A stretch of 64,000 nucleotides of DNA from Sphingobacteriales bacterium 46-32. GTDB lineage: Bacteria; Bacteroidota; Bacteroidia; Chitinophagales; Chitinophagaceae. The stretch covers positions 310,001 through 374,000 of the forward strand of contig MKTY01000019.1 of NCBI GenBank assembly GCA_001898485.1, written 5' to 3'. Every line of letters begins with the position of its first letter. The stretch's first letter is position 1. The position numbers and the translations under genes were made by a program. Shown here piece by piece: positions 9,001 to 18,012 of the stretch. A model generated the notes under the pieces. That model saw only the letters and a program-made list of their open reading frames with translations. It was not told where the DNA came from and did not search any database.

Positions 9001-9967
9001 AATAGTAATTAATGCCTCCAAAGAAACTGCCAATCCAGGTGCCTCCTTCCCGGTCTTTGCAAAACGAATAAATCACATTGTCGGTAATAGAGTAGGGGTT
9101 ACTGTATTCTTTCTGCAGCAACTGATGCTGTCCTGTTTTCAGGTTGATGATATAAATACCCGTTTCTGTTCCCAACCAGTATTCGTCGCCCTGCTGCCGG
9201 ATGATTTTATGGGTTTGCACACTGCCGGCATTGGGTAAAATATTGGTCAGTGTATTTTTCTTCCAGTTAAAAAGCAGGGCCTGATTCATGGTGCCTACCA
9301 GCACAGTGCTATCGCTTACGGGATGCATGTCCTGGATAAAGGTGAGCGGTTTGGTACTAAGCGCATTCAGATCGAAGGCGGCAAACTCATTGCTGAGGGG
9401 CAGGTATTTTTTTAAAGTACCATAATTGGTGGCTATCCAGGGATTACCTCTGCCATCCATGGTGAGTGCAATTACACGGGTGCTGTCTGCAGAGAATGTA
9501 TGGAGACGCTGATGCCTGAAATCGTAGCGTGACAGGGTGAAGTTGTTTACAATCCAGATATTGCCCGAACTATCGCGGCTGATGTATCTGGTTTCTCCCG
9601 CCGGCAGTAGTTTAAAGGCGGTGAACTTTTCAGCCACGGGATCATAAATGTAAATGCCTTTGTAGGTGCCTATCCAGAGTCTTTCCGCATCATCTTCGCA
9701 AAGACTTAGAATGGAGTTGCTGCCCAGGCTGAGACTGTCTTCAGGATCATTTCTGAATATTCTGAATGTGGTACCATCAAAGCGGTTAAGGCCATTGCGC
9801 GTACCAAACCACATAAACCCCTTTTTGTCCTGTAAAATGCTGGTGATGGTGTTGCTGGAAAGTCCGTTATAAACCTGGTAGTTCTTGAAATAATAGTCCT
9901 GGGCATCCGGGCAAAATGGAAGAAGATACAACAGTAATAATATGAATACCCGTTTTCCCAAATTCAT
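5999..9967 (-). CDS. hybrid two-component system regulator of the PUL (HTCS)
   Basis: This 1322-residue protein joins sensor and regulator in one chain. In order: signal peptide (1-22), a periplasmic sensor of about 14 propeller blades (Reg_prop repeats such as GFMWFGTRNGLNRFDG and ERLWIGTYKGIYIYDP), a Y_Y_Y domain (about 690-760), one TM helix (about 765-788), a HisKA/HATPase kinase with phospho-acceptor His824 in A-H-E-I-R-T-P, a receiver with Asp1117 (V-I-S-D-I-M-M-P), and an AraC-type double helix-turn-helix at the end. It senses an oligosaccharide in the periplasm and activates the neighbouring locus. It is transcribed divergently from susC, so its target is very probably that operon. 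Confidence 0.95.
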   Translation of the reverse strand: MNLGKRVFILLLLYLLPFCPDAQDYYFKNYQVYNGLSSNTITSILQDKKGFMWFGTRNGLNRFDGTTFRIFRNDPEDSLSLGSNSILSLCEDDAERLWIGTYKGIYIYDPVAEKFTAFKLLPAGETRYISRDSSGNIWIVNNFTLSRYDFRHQRLHTFSADSTRVIALTMDGRGNPWIATNYGTLKKYLPLSNEFAAFDLNALSTKPLTFIQDMHPVSDSTVLVGTMNQALLFNWKKNTLTNILPNAGSVQTHKIIRQQGDEYWLGTETGIYIINLKTGQHQLLQKEYSNPYSITDNVIYSFCKDREGGTWIGSFFGGINYYSSQLNRFRKYFPYKGENSISGNLVHEICEDDEGNMWIGTEDAGLNKLELRTGRITRYLPGSGPGSIAYQNLHGLVADGNNLWIGTYEHGLDRMDIRTGKVTRHYSTENSSLGGNFIVSLYKTSAGEILVGTWNGLFRYNRQNDSFIRDAFFTMQIQSIHEDSDGTLWVGSYGNGVYYHNPHTNQSGRLRYDASNNNSLPNNYVNNVYEDRNHDLWFSTEAGLCKYDRKKGLVFRFDRNGLADKQVFRVLEDGRGLMWISTSKGLLCLDPISGNTKTYTTVNGLLSEQFNYNSGYKSHDGTLYFGTVKGMISFNPAAFRKEEFVPPVFITGLQVNNKDMGAGKPGSPLHASVLYATKIVLPHDSSSLSFEIAALSYITPEANEYAYIMEGLDKEWTYLKNNRKIFYTKLPPGSYTFRVKGSGSGEVWNQQETILHIRVLPPWWGSPWAYGLYALVIAGILWTIFRYYHMAMKEKNKRKIETLEIEKEREIYNAKIEFFTNIAHEIRTPLTLIKLPLDKLLNKEKDNPSLSESLSMMKKNTNRLIDLTDQLLDFRKAEANNFSLSFIRTDISDLLKELFTAFKPVAEQKKLTLRMELPRMPLYASVDPEAFRKIVSNLFNNAIKYADTTVVVRLLAFNSEDKVFHIEFRNDGFVIPYELKEKIFEPFFRLRETSRQAGTGIGLPLARSLAELHKGVLDLKEPQNNMNIFQLSIPIHQENEINLQEYETIETFGDEEPPMPEETDPAKLPLLLVEDNKEILQFIQRELHSHYTIFRAHNGEEALQVLSAENIELVISDIMMPVMDGIELCRRMKNDIQYSHIPIILLTAKNTLHSKIEGLEVGADAYIEKPFSLEHLQAQINNLLANRNIIREYFAKSPLAHIKGIASSKADKSFLEELDRVIQENITDTDLDVDRLSRMMNMSRTSFYRKIKGLSDLTPNELINISRLKKAAELLASGEHKINEVAGMVGYSINSNFSRDFHKQFGESPSSYVANLKKNTSP

Positions 9968-9983
9968 AAATATGGCAGCATAT

Positions 9984-10011
9984 CAAAGTTAATGGTTGAG
10001 GGTGAGACAAA
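9984..10011 (-). promoter_or_regulatory. promoter of the HTCS gene
   Basis: On the minus strand TAACTTTG (9991-9984) matches the -7 consensus TAnnTTTG exactly, and TTTG (10011-10008) lies 16 bases upstream, slightly closer than the usual 17-23. The -7 element ends 16 bases before the start codon at 9967, so the leader would be very short. Confidence 0.55.
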
Positions 10012-10161
10012 CAGCCTGTTGTATGGTTTGGTACATTTTGAAAACAAATTGGTACGCCCCGATTGCTCCGGTTAAGGAAATAGTACTTTTTTCGCGTACT
10101 ATCCTGCCGCCTGGCAGAATAGGTCGATTCACATATTAATTTTTTACCAAACGATTGCTTT

Positions 10162-13100
10162 ATGCTTAACAGCATTTCCGGATTTGCACGGTATTTCTCC
10201 GTTTTACTGCTTTTCCTGTCTTTTGCATTGGGCGCGGTTGCGCAAACCAGCCGTATTGCAGGCAGGGTCTTTTCCCTGGATGATAATAAACCGCTGACCG
10301 GTGTATCGGTTCAGCTCAAAGGACGCTCTGCGGGCGCTACCACCGATGAGTCGGGGGCTTTTTCTGTTTCAGCGCAGGCAGGCGACACCCTGGTTTTTTC
10401 GTACGTAGGTTACGAAGACCAGGAAATTCCTTTTTCTTCTGTAAGTGGTGGTAGTATAAATGTATTACTTCGCCCGGTCACTACTGCCATGCAGGATGTG
10501 GTAGTGGTAGGGTATGGTACTCAGCGCCGAAAAGATCTGACCGGGTCATTGAGTTCCATCAGCGCAAAAGACATTAAATCGTTACCGGTTCCGAATGTGG
10601 GTGAAGCCCTTCAGGGCCGAGCTGCCGGTGTACAGATCGTGTCTTCCGGTGCTCCGGGCAGTAATGTCACCATACGTGTACGGGGCACAGGCACCATCAA
10701 TAACAGTGATCCGTTGCTGGTTATTGACGGTGTTCCTTCCGACATGCCGCTCAACAATCTGAATATGGACGATGTGGCTTCCATCGAAGTATTGAAAGAC
10801 GCTTCTTCGGCGGCCATTTACGGATCAAGAGGCGCCAATGGCGTAGTGCTGATTACAACTAAAAGAGGCGCAAGCGGGCGAAATACACTGGAGTTTAAAA
10901 CATTTGCCGGTGCTCAGAAAGCAACCGATATGGTTCCCATGCTCACGGCCCGCCAGTTTGCTTCCTTACACAACGAAATGATGGCTAATAATGGTCAGGC
11001 ACAAAACCCTGCATTTGCCGATCCTAATACGCTGGGCAACGGAACCGACTGGCTGGGAGCCCTGTTTCGCTCGGCACCTATGCAGAGTTATACACTGTCT
11101 TATTCCGGCGGCAATGCCAAAAGTACCTATTATGTATCGGGCAATGTATTCGATCAGCAGGGTATTGTAATCAATACCCGTTATCGCCGGTATACGGTAC
11201 AGTTCAACAGCGAATCACGCGTATTCGACTGGCTCAAATTTGGTAATAATCTTTCACTCAGCCATGATATCAAATCAAGTGGATCTTACGATATCCGCAA
11301 CGCCATGTCGGCACTGCCCACACAGAATATCTATAATCCCGATGGTACGTATGCCGGACCTGTGGGTCAACCCTCGTGGGTAGGCGATGTGGCAAATCCG
11401 ATCGGAAAAGCCACTATTAATAAGAACACTACGAAAGGATACAATATCCTGGGTAATATATATGGTGAGCTGACGCTGATGCGGGGGTTGAAGTTTAAAA
11501 GCACCGCTGGTATCCAGGCGGCATTCTGGGATAGCCGCAACTGGGCGCCGAAATACAACTGGGCTCCCATACCACAGCCTAACTCATACCTGGCACAGGC
11601 TTACAATAAATCACTTACCTGGCTTTGGGACAACTATTTCACTTACGACACGCGCTTTGGTGATCATAACCTGACCGTACTGGCCGGCAGCAGTGCCCAG
11701 GCCAATCGCTACGACGGTATGAACGGATCTATCCAGCAATTTGCCAGCGATGTAACACAGCAGCTGAGCAATGGTACTTTACTGCCAACTGTTGGTGGTG
11801 GTGCCAACGAATGGGCGTTGCTGTCATTTATGGGTCGTGTGAACTATGGTTATAAGAATAAATACCTGCTTACGGCTACTGTCCGCCGCGATGGATCATC
11901 GCGGTTTGGCAAAGACAACCGGTATGGTACATTCCCCTCGGCTTCTGCCGCCTGGAGAATATCGGAAGAAGATTTTTTCCGTAAAACAGATGCAATCAAT
12001 GACCTGAAACTGCGCGTCGGATATGGTGTAACCGGTAACCAGAATATCGGTAACTACTCGTTTGCCTCTGTATTGCAAACCGTTCAGTACAATTTTAATG
12101 GAAATGCAGTAACCGCCATTGTTCCCCTGATGATTCCCAACCCCGGTATCAGATGGGAAAAAGTAGAACAGGCCAACTTTGGTCTCGATGCCACCCTGCT
12201 CAACAATCGTATTAATGTAACAATCGACGGCTACATCAAAAACACCAACGACATGCTGGTGCCTATGTCGGTACCTATCTCTACCGGATACTCTGATATT
12301 GTTGTACCCAGCATCAACCTGGGTAAGGTTCAGAACAGGGGTGTGGAACTAACTATCACTTCGCAGAACACCAAAGGTGCTTTTGTATGGAATACCAGTT
12401 TCAATGTTTCCTACAATCAAAACCGGATATTGAAACTGAATGATACCATACCTATGTATACAGGCAGCATTGGTCTTAATCAAAACCTGTCTATCCAGCA
12501 TCCCGGTGGCTATCCTATCAATGAGTTTTATGGATTTGTAACCAATGGTATTTTCCAGACGCAGAAAGATGTAGACGATTATGCAGTACAGGTACCCGGT
12601 TCTGATCCCTTTAACCGCACCTCGCCCGGCGATATCCGCTTCCGCGATCTGAACAATGATGGCAAAATAGATGATAACGACCGCACATTCCTGGGTAACC
12701 CTAATCCTTCTTTCATTTTTGCACTCAACAATACTTTCAGCTGGAAAGGCTTCGATCTGTCTGTTTTCCTGCAGGGTATTGCCGGCAATAAGATTTATAA
12801 TGCCAACCGTATTTACCAGGAAGGCATGGCCGTGGCGGTAAACCAGACAACTGCTGTACTTGACCGCTGGACCGGTGCCAATACCAGCAACACTATGCCC
12901 CGTGCAGTGTTTAATGATCCCAACAAAAACACGCGCGTGTCTGACCGGTTTATTGAAGACGGTTCTTACCTGCGTATTAAAAACGTAACACTGGGCTATA
13001 CGCTGCCTAAAGCAATTGCAGACCGGCTGAAAATGTCTTCTGCGCGTATTTACCTGTCTGGTCAGAACCTGGCCACGTTTACCAAATATTCAGGATTTGA

Positions 13101-13185
13101 CCCCGAAGTGCCATCCAATGGCATCGATCTGAATGTATATCCCGTTACACGCACCATCAGTGCCGGTATCAACATCACTTTTTAA
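10162..13185 (+). CDS. susC: SusC-like TonB-dependent outer-membrane transporter
   Basis: The 1007-residue protein starts with a signal peptide (to about residue 28, ..GAVAQ). It continues with a carboxypeptidase-D-like N-terminal extension (about 30-115, IAGRVFSLDDNKPLTGVSV), the TonB-box region VVVVGYGTQRRKDLTGS, a plug with the SusC blocks LQGRAAGVQIVSSGAPGS and SIEVLKDASSAAIYGSRGA, and a 22-strand barrel ending in an aromatic-rich ..AGINITF. It imports oligosaccharides together with the SusD lid encoded 18 bases downstream. Enzymes in the operon indicate alpha-1,6-glucan oligosaccharides as cargo. It is first gene of the operon and faces its regulator. Confidence 0.97.
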   Translation: MLNSISGFARYFSVLLLFLSFALGAVAQTSRIAGRVFSLDDNKPLTGVSVQLKGRSAGATTDESGAFSVSAQAGDTLVFSYVGYEDQEIPFSSVSGGSINVLLRPVTTAMQDVVVVGYGTQRRKDLTGSLSSISAKDIKSLPVPNVGEALQGRAAGVQIVSSGAPGSNVTIRVRGTGTINNSDPLLVIDGVPSDMPLNNLNMDDVASIEVLKDASSAAIYGSRGANGVVLITTKRGASGRNTLEFKTFAGAQKATDMVPMLTARQFASLHNEMMANNGQAQNPAFADPNTLGNGTDWLGALFRSAPMQSYTLSYSGGNAKSTYYVSGNVFDQQGIVINTRYRRYTVQFNSESRVFDWLKFGNNLSLSHDIKSSGSYDIRNAMSALPTQNIYNPDGTYAGPVGQPSWVGDVANPIGKATINKNTTKGYNILGNIYGELTLMRGLKFKSTAGIQAAFWDSRNWAPKYNWAPIPQPNSYLAQAYNKSLTWLWDNYFTYDTRFGDHNLTVLAGSSAQANRYDGMNGSIQQFASDVTQQLSNGTLLPTVGGGANEWALLSFMGRVNYGYKNKYLLTATVRRDGSSRFGKDNRYGTFPSASAAWRISEEDFFRKTDAINDLKLRVGYGVTGNQNIGNYSFASVLQTVQYNFNGNAVTAIVPLMIPNPGIRWEKVEQANFGLDATLLNNRINVTIDGYIKNTNDMLVPMSVPISTGYSDIVVPSINLGKVQNRGVELTITSQNTKGAFVWNTSFNVSYNQNRILKLNDTIPMYTGSIGLNQNLSIQHPGGYPINEFYGFVTNGIFQTQKDVDDYAVQVPGSDPFNRTSPGDIRFRDLNNDGKIDDNDRTFLGNPNPSFIFALNNTFSWKGFDLSVFLQGIAGNKIYNANRIYQEGMAVAVNQTTAVLDRWTGANTSNTMPRAVFNDPNKNTRVSDRFIEDGSYLRIKNVTLGYTLPKAIADRLKMSSARIYLSGQNLATFTKYSGFDPEVPSNGIDLNVYPVTRTISAGINITF

Positions 13186-13203
13186 CAGCCAAATTGTTTC
13201 TGT

Positions 13204-14703
13204 ATGAAAACAATCAAAAATACTGTGATCATTCTTACTGTAATGCTGGTTAGCAGCTGCAGTAAATTTCTTGATAAAGCTCCGCTTGATTCTGTGAATA
13301 CGTCCAATTTCTGGCTCACAGAAGATGATGCTATTTCTGCTATCAATGGCGCCTATCAGCCATTGCAGTGGCCCAAGCTGTATAATCTGCGTATGTGGAC
13401 CAGCGATATCTGGGGTGGCAATTCCATCGTAGGTGCCGGTGGCGGTACCGATGGTATCGAAACGCAGGATATTGCCAATTTTGTAACGTCGACCGATAAT
13501 GCCGCAGCACTCGACATCTGGCGTGGCCCCGCTCCGGGTATTTTACGTGCCAACCTGATATTGCAGAATGTGCCCGGCATGACTATCAAAGAAGAATTGA
13601 AAAACCGCATACTGGGTGAGGCAAGATTTCTGCGTGCTTCCTACTATTTTATACTGGTACGTTTGTTTGGTGACGTGCCTTTGATCACCACGCCGCAAAC
13701 GCCGGCAGATAATCTGCGCCCTTCGCGCAGCAGTAAAACGGAAATTTATAACCTCATCATCGATGATTTTACGGAAGCCATCAACCTGCTTCCGGCGCGC
13801 AGCAGTTATTCCGGAAAAGATATTGGCCGTGCTTCAAAAGGCGCAGCTGCCGGTATGCTTGCCAAAGTATACCTCACACTGGGTCAATATGAGAAAACGC
13901 TGGCGCTTTGCGAACAGTTAGCCAGTCTGGGTTATACGCTCAATGCCAACTACAGCGACAATTTCAATCCGCTGACCAAGAATTCGCCCGAGTCGCTTTT
14001 TGAGGTTCAATACCAGGGTAAAACCAGCTATAGTTTTTGGGACAATGAAAACCAGGCATCCTGGGTAAGTACTTTTACCGGTCCACGCAACAGCGATTTT
14101 GTAGGTGGCGGGTATGGCTGGAACCAACCCACCCAGGAGTTTGTGAATGCGTATGAGTCCGGCGATAACCGGAAAGACCAAACCATTCTGTATCCGGGTT
14201 GTCCTGATTTTGACGGCAAAGCCTATTTGTCTTCTTATTCTACTACCGGTTTTAACCTGCGCAAATTCCTCGTGCCAAAAACTATTTCTCCTGATTACGA
14301 TACAAATCCTGCCGACTTTCCGGTGCTGCGTTATGCAGACGTATTGCTGATGCAGGCAGAGGCTCTCAATGAACTGGGGCGCACCTCTGAAGCGCAGGCT
14401 GCATCCACTTCTATCAACCAGGGCGGACCCCTCAACCGGGTAAGAAGAAGGGCCGGGCTGAACGATGTGCAAGGGTTGTCGCAGGCAGCATTGCGTGAGA
14501 AAATATTGCATGAGCGCAGAATGGAACTGGCATTTGAAGGCCACTGGTGGTTTGACCTGATCAGAATCAATAATGGTCAGTATGGACTTGATTTTCTGCA
14601 TAGCATTGGTAAAACAAATGCTACCAGCAAACACCTGCTGCTGCCCATTCCTCAAAAAGAGATAGAAGCCAATCCTAATCTGTCTCAAAACACCGGTTAC
14701 TGA
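13204..14703 (+). CDS. susD: SusD/RagB-like surface glycan-binding lipoprotein
   Basis: The protein has 499 residues. The lipoprotein signal MKTIKNTVIILTVMLVSSC puts the lipid-modified cysteine at residue 19. The rest is a typical RagB/SusD fold: the N-terminal SusD-like part with FLDKAPLDSVNTSNFW and ARFLRASYYFILVRLFGDVP (tetratricopeptide helices), and a C-terminal part with VLRYADVLLMQAEALNELG and ILHERRMELAFEGHWWFDL. It sits as a lid on SusC and captures glycan at the cell surface. It is tightly spaced in the operon (18 bases after susC, 11 before the SusE-like gene). Confidence 0.97.
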   Translation: MKTIKNTVIILTVMLVSSCSKFLDKAPLDSVNTSNFWLTEDDAISAINGAYQPLQWPKLYNLRMWTSDIWGGNSIVGAGGGTDGIETQDIANFVTSTDNAAALDIWRGPAPGILRANLILQNVPGMTIKEELKNRILGEARFLRASYYFILVRLFGDVPLITTPQTPADNLRPSRSSKTEIYNLIIDDFTEAINLLPARSSYSGKDIGRASKGAAAGMLAKVYLTLGQYEKTLALCEQLASLGYTLNANYSDNFNPLTKNSPESLFEVQYQGKTSYSFWDNENQASWVSTFTGPRNSDFVGGGYGWNQPTQEFVNAYESGDNRKDQTILYPGCPDFDGKAYLSSYSTTGFNLRKFLVPKTISPDYDTNPADFPVLRYADVLLMQAEALNELGRTSEAQAASTSINQGGPLNRVRRRAGLNDVQGLSQAALREKILHERRMELAFEGHWWFDLIRINNGQYGLDFLHSIGKTNATSKHLLLPIPQKEIEANPNLSQNTGY

Positions 14704-14714
14704 TTGCTATTACT

Positions 14715-16199
14715 ATGAACCTCAAAAAATATTTTATGCCATATATCACCAACCCAAAACTGTCGCTCGCGGGCAGCATGCTGGCGGCCTGCCTGCTCTT
14801 GCTTGTGTCCTGTACCAAGACAGATAAAATGGAATTGAATAAAGGCGATAATCCACTTTCGCTTACGGCCGATAAAAGCACGGTAGTGCTCGAAGAGAAA
14901 AACCGCAATGCCGATGCTGTTACACTCAACTGGACAAGTGGCTCCAATAAAGGAACCAATTCCGCTATTTCCTATACGCTACTGATAGATAAACAGGGAA
15001 ATAATTTCAGTAACGCCGTATCGGAAAATATGGGCAAAGCCGTATTTTCTAAGAAATATACAGTGAAAGACCTCAATGACCTGGTTATTAACAAATGGGC
15101 CGTTACACCCGGTACTGAAATAACGCTGGAGGCCAAAGTGATCATTGAAGTAGCCAACAATTCCAAACTGGCCGATTCTTCGGCTGTGTTTGTATGGGCA
15201 GTCAAAACCTACCAGGCTGTTACCACCACGCTGTACCTGATAGGGGATGCCGCTCCCAATGGCTGGGACAACAACCAGGCCACGGCGCTTTCATTGAGCC
15301 TGAGCGAGCCCGGCGTATTCACCTGGCGCGGTCAGCTGCGGGCTGGTGAATATAAATTCATCACCACCCTTGGTCAGTTTCTGCCCTCTTACAATAAGGG
15401 GTCTGATAATAACCGGATGGTGTACCGTACAGACGACAGCCAGCCAGATGATAAATTTATGAACGCTTCGCAGGGCATGTATGATATTTCGGTAAACCTG
15501 CTCAACCTCACCATTTCCGTGACTGCAGCAAGTACTCCACCGTATGACAGGTTATGGATGCTGGGCGATGCTACACCTACCGGCTGGAATATTGACAATC
15601 CCACGGAAATGCGGGTAGACTCTTCCAACCTGTTTGTATTTACTTATGGTGGTATGCTGAATGCGGGTGAATTTAAAATACCCGTATCTACCGGCGATTT
15701 TGGCACCGATTATTACATGCCACTGACCAACCATCCTGCCATTACAGAAACAGGCGTACAGCTGGTACCCAACGGAAATCCCGATAACAAATGGCAGATT
15801 ACAGCCGCAGGTCCCTATAAGATTAAACTTGATCTGCAAAACATGACGATCAATATCAAGCCATTTGTACCTTATACACAGATATGGATGGTGGGCGATG
15901 CCTCGCCCGCAGGCTGGAATATCAATAGCCCGCAGGTTATGACACCTACACCCGGCAATCCGTATGAATTCAGTTATACAGGACCATTGAGTGCAGGTGA
16001 ATTTAAGTTTCCGCTTGCTACCGGCGACTGGGGCTGCGATTACTTTATGCCAGTGGTGAATGGATCTGGCCCCGGAAGTACACAAATGAAGTTTGTGGCA
16101 TCCGGAAGCCCCGATTTTAAATGGCGGATCACAGAGGCAGGTAATTACAAGGTTACCATCAATCAGCTCACAGAAACAATTTCAATCGTGAAGCAATAA
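14715..16199 (+). CDS. SusE/SusF-like starch/dextran-binding lipoprotein with three CBMs
   Basis: This 494-residue lipoprotein (L-V-S-C, Cys33) has an N-terminal SusE-type Ig-like domain (about 45-165) followed by three tandem SusE/SusF-type carbohydrate-binding modules. Each module opens with a near-identical line: LYLIGDAAPNGWD (about 174), LWMLGDATPTGWNIDNP (about 277) and IWMVGDASPAGWNINSP (about 393). Each also has a G-E-F-K/Y-K-F-x-x-x-x-G block. In SusE/SusF these modules bind alpha-glucan through aromatic stacking. It would hold the polymer at the cell surface for the enzymes of the operon. The second and third modules are the most similar to each other, suggesting a recent internal duplication. 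Confidence 0.92.
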   Translation: MNLKKYFMPYITNPKLSLAGSMLAACLLLLVSCTKTDKMELNKGDNPLSLTADKSTVVLEEKNRNADAVTLNWTSGSNKGTNSAISYTLLIDKQGNNFSNAVSENMGKAVFSKKYTVKDLNDLVINKWAVTPGTEITLEAKVIIEVANNSKLADSSAVFVWAVKTYQAVTTTLYLIGDAAPNGWDNNQATALSLSLSEPGVFTWRGQLRAGEYKFITTLGQFLPSYNKGSDNNRMVYRTDDSQPDDKFMNASQGMYDISVNLLNLTISVTAASTPPYDRLWMLGDATPTGWNIDNPTEMRVDSSNLFVFTYGGMLNAGEFKIPVSTGDFGTDYYMPLTNHPAITETGVQLVPNGNPDNKWQITAAGPYKIKLDLQNMTINIKPFVPYTQIWMVGDASPAGWNINSPQVMTPTPGNPYEFSYTGPLSAGEFKFPLATGDWGCDYFMPVVNGSGPGSTQMKFVASGSPDFKWRITEAGNYKVTINQLTETISIVKQ

Positions 16200-16217
16200 G
16201 TGTTTCAGTTAAATCCG

Positions 16218-17990
16218 ATGATGACGACGACAATACATACCCGCATGAAACTACTGGCCTGTTATCTGTTACTGACCGGTTTCTTAATGGCCGGCTGTCG
16301 TAAAGACAGGCCCGGGAATGATCCCATTACGTATGGCAATTCCTTTGCGCTTACCGTCTATACAGATAAGGCCATGTATAAACCAGGCGATGTAATACAG
16401 TTTTCGCTTAATAAGCCATTGGCCGGAAATATTAAGATCCGTTACCGGCACCTTGGTGAAACGATTAGCGAAGCCAGTCTTTCCGGCAACAGCTGGAGCT
16501 GGACAGCACCTGCGGCAGATTATACCGGTTACATGGTAGATCTGTACGAACAGCTGGATGGTAAGGAAAAAATACATGCCAGTATTGGTGTGGATGTTTC
16601 TTCCGACTGGTCCCGCTTTCCCCGTTATGGATTCCTTACCAATTTCGGACAGCTGGGTACGGATGAGGTAAATAAGGTGATTAAAAATCTGGCCCGCCAC
16701 CATATCAACGGCCTGCAGTATTACGACTGGTTATATAAGCATCACTGGCCAATGGCCGGCACCGCCGCAGCTCCGCAAAGCAACTGGAAAGAGATCGCCA
16801 ATAAGGATGTATATCTCTCCACGCTTAAACAGTATATCAGCGCCGGACATGCACAGAATATGCGCTCCATGTTTTATAACCTGGCTTTCGGCGCATTGAA
16901 TGATGCAGCCGCTGATGGTGTAGCAGAAGAATGGTACGCCTATAAGGATGCCAGTCATGGCACAAAAGATAAACACGATCTGCCAGAACCATTTTTTAAA
17001 AGCGATATCTATGTACTGGATGCCGGTAATACGGGCTGGCAGAATTATATCGCAGCAAAAAATGCAGATGTGTACGCCACGCTCGATTTTGACGGGTATC
17101 ATGTAGATGCCCTGGGCGACCGGGGAAATCTGTATACCTTCAATGGTCAGTCGATCAACCAGGCGGCCACGTTTAAGCCGTTTCTGGAGGCAATGAAAAA
17201 TGCAGCACCGTCAAAGAAACTGGTGATGAATGCGGTGAACCAGTACGGACAGCAGGCCAGTATTTCAAAATCGCCCGTTGATTTTTTGTATACAGAAGTA
17301 TGGGGACCCAACGAACGGTTCGAAGATCTGGCTACAATTATCACGAATAATGATTTTTATAGTAGTAACACAAAAAGGACAGTACTGGCTGCTTATATCA
17401 ATTATGCGAAAGCCGATAATCCCGGTTATTTTAATACACCGGCTGTGTTACTGGCCGATGCAGTGATCTTTGCGTTTGGTGGCTCACACCTGGAACTGGG
17501 CGAGCATATGCTGGGGAAAGAGTATTTTCCCAATAATAATTTGCAGATGAGCGATGAGTTGAAGTCTGCCCTGCTTCGTTATTATGATTTTCTGGTAGCG
17601 TACGAAAATCTGTTGCGAGATGGAGGAAGCTTTAATCAGCCAGCTCTCACAAGTACCAGCTTGCCTCTGTCGGCATGGCCGGGAGCTACCGGCAGGGTAG
17701 CTGTACAGGGTAAAACGGTGGGCAACCGCCAGGTGGTTCACCTGTTTAATTTTTCCAACGCCAATTCACTCAACTGGCGCGATACCGATGGTACACAGGC
17801 TAAACCTGCTGTTATAGAAAATGCGGCTATGCAGTTTACTGCAACGGGCACGGTTAAAAAGGCCTGGGTGGCCTCGCCAGACAGTAATAATGGCGTTGCC
17901 ATACCTTTAACGTTCACACAAACCGGTAATGCGGTTTCTTTTACACTGCCTTCCCTGCAATACTGGGATATGCTGGTGTTTGAATATTAA
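16218..17990 (+). CDS. GH66 endo-dextranase-like lipoprotein
   Basis: The protein (590 residues from the ATG at 16218; ATG 16245 is an equally good start) is a lipoprotein with F-L-M-A-G-C (Cys27). It has an N-terminal Ig-like domain (about 45-130) and a GH66 (beta/alpha)8 domain recognised by HHINGLQYYDWLYKHHWP. The predicted nucleophile is Asp297 in F-D-G-Y-H-V-D-A-L-G-D, and the acid/base is Glu360 in F-L-Y-T-E-V-W-G-P-N. GH66 members are dextranases or cycloisomaltooligosaccharide glucanotransferases; there is no inserted CBM35 of the cyclising type, so endo-dextranase is favoured. It would cut dextran at the cell surface into oligosaccharides for SusC. Confidence 0.9.
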   Translation: MMTTTIHTRMKLLACYLLLTGFLMAGCRKDRPGNDPITYGNSFALTVYTDKAMYKPGDVIQFSLNKPLAGNIKIRYRHLGETISEASLSGNSWSWTAPAADYTGYMVDLYEQLDGKEKIHASIGVDVSSDWSRFPRYGFLTNFGQLGTDEVNKVIKNLARHHINGLQYYDWLYKHHWPMAGTAAAPQSNWKEIANKDVYLSTLKQYISAGHAQNMRSMFYNLAFGALNDAAADGVAEEWYAYKDASHGTKDKHDLPEPFFKSDIYVLDAGNTGWQNYIAAKNADVYATLDFDGYHVDALGDRGNLYTFNGQSINQAATFKPFLEAMKNAAPSKKLVMNAVNQYGQQASISKSPVDFLYTEVWGPNERFEDLATIITNNDFYSSNTKRTVLAAYINYAKADNPGYFNTPAVLLADAVIFAFGGSHLELGEHMLGKEYFPNNNLQMSDELKSALLRYYDFLVAYENLLRDGGSFNQPALTSTSLPLSAWPGATGRVAVQGKTVGNRQVVHLFNFSNANSLNWRDTDGTQAKPAVIENAAMQFTATGTVKKAWVASPDSNNGVAIPLTFTQTGNAVSFTLPSLQYWDMLVFEY

Positions 17991-18012
17991 AAAGTTAAGG
18001 CTCTGTTTTCTT

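Noticed and set aside
13918-14688. 256-codon frame antisense to susD
   Set aside because: It is a shadow of a certain gene; composition is low-complexity basic/cysteine-rich and there is no domain.
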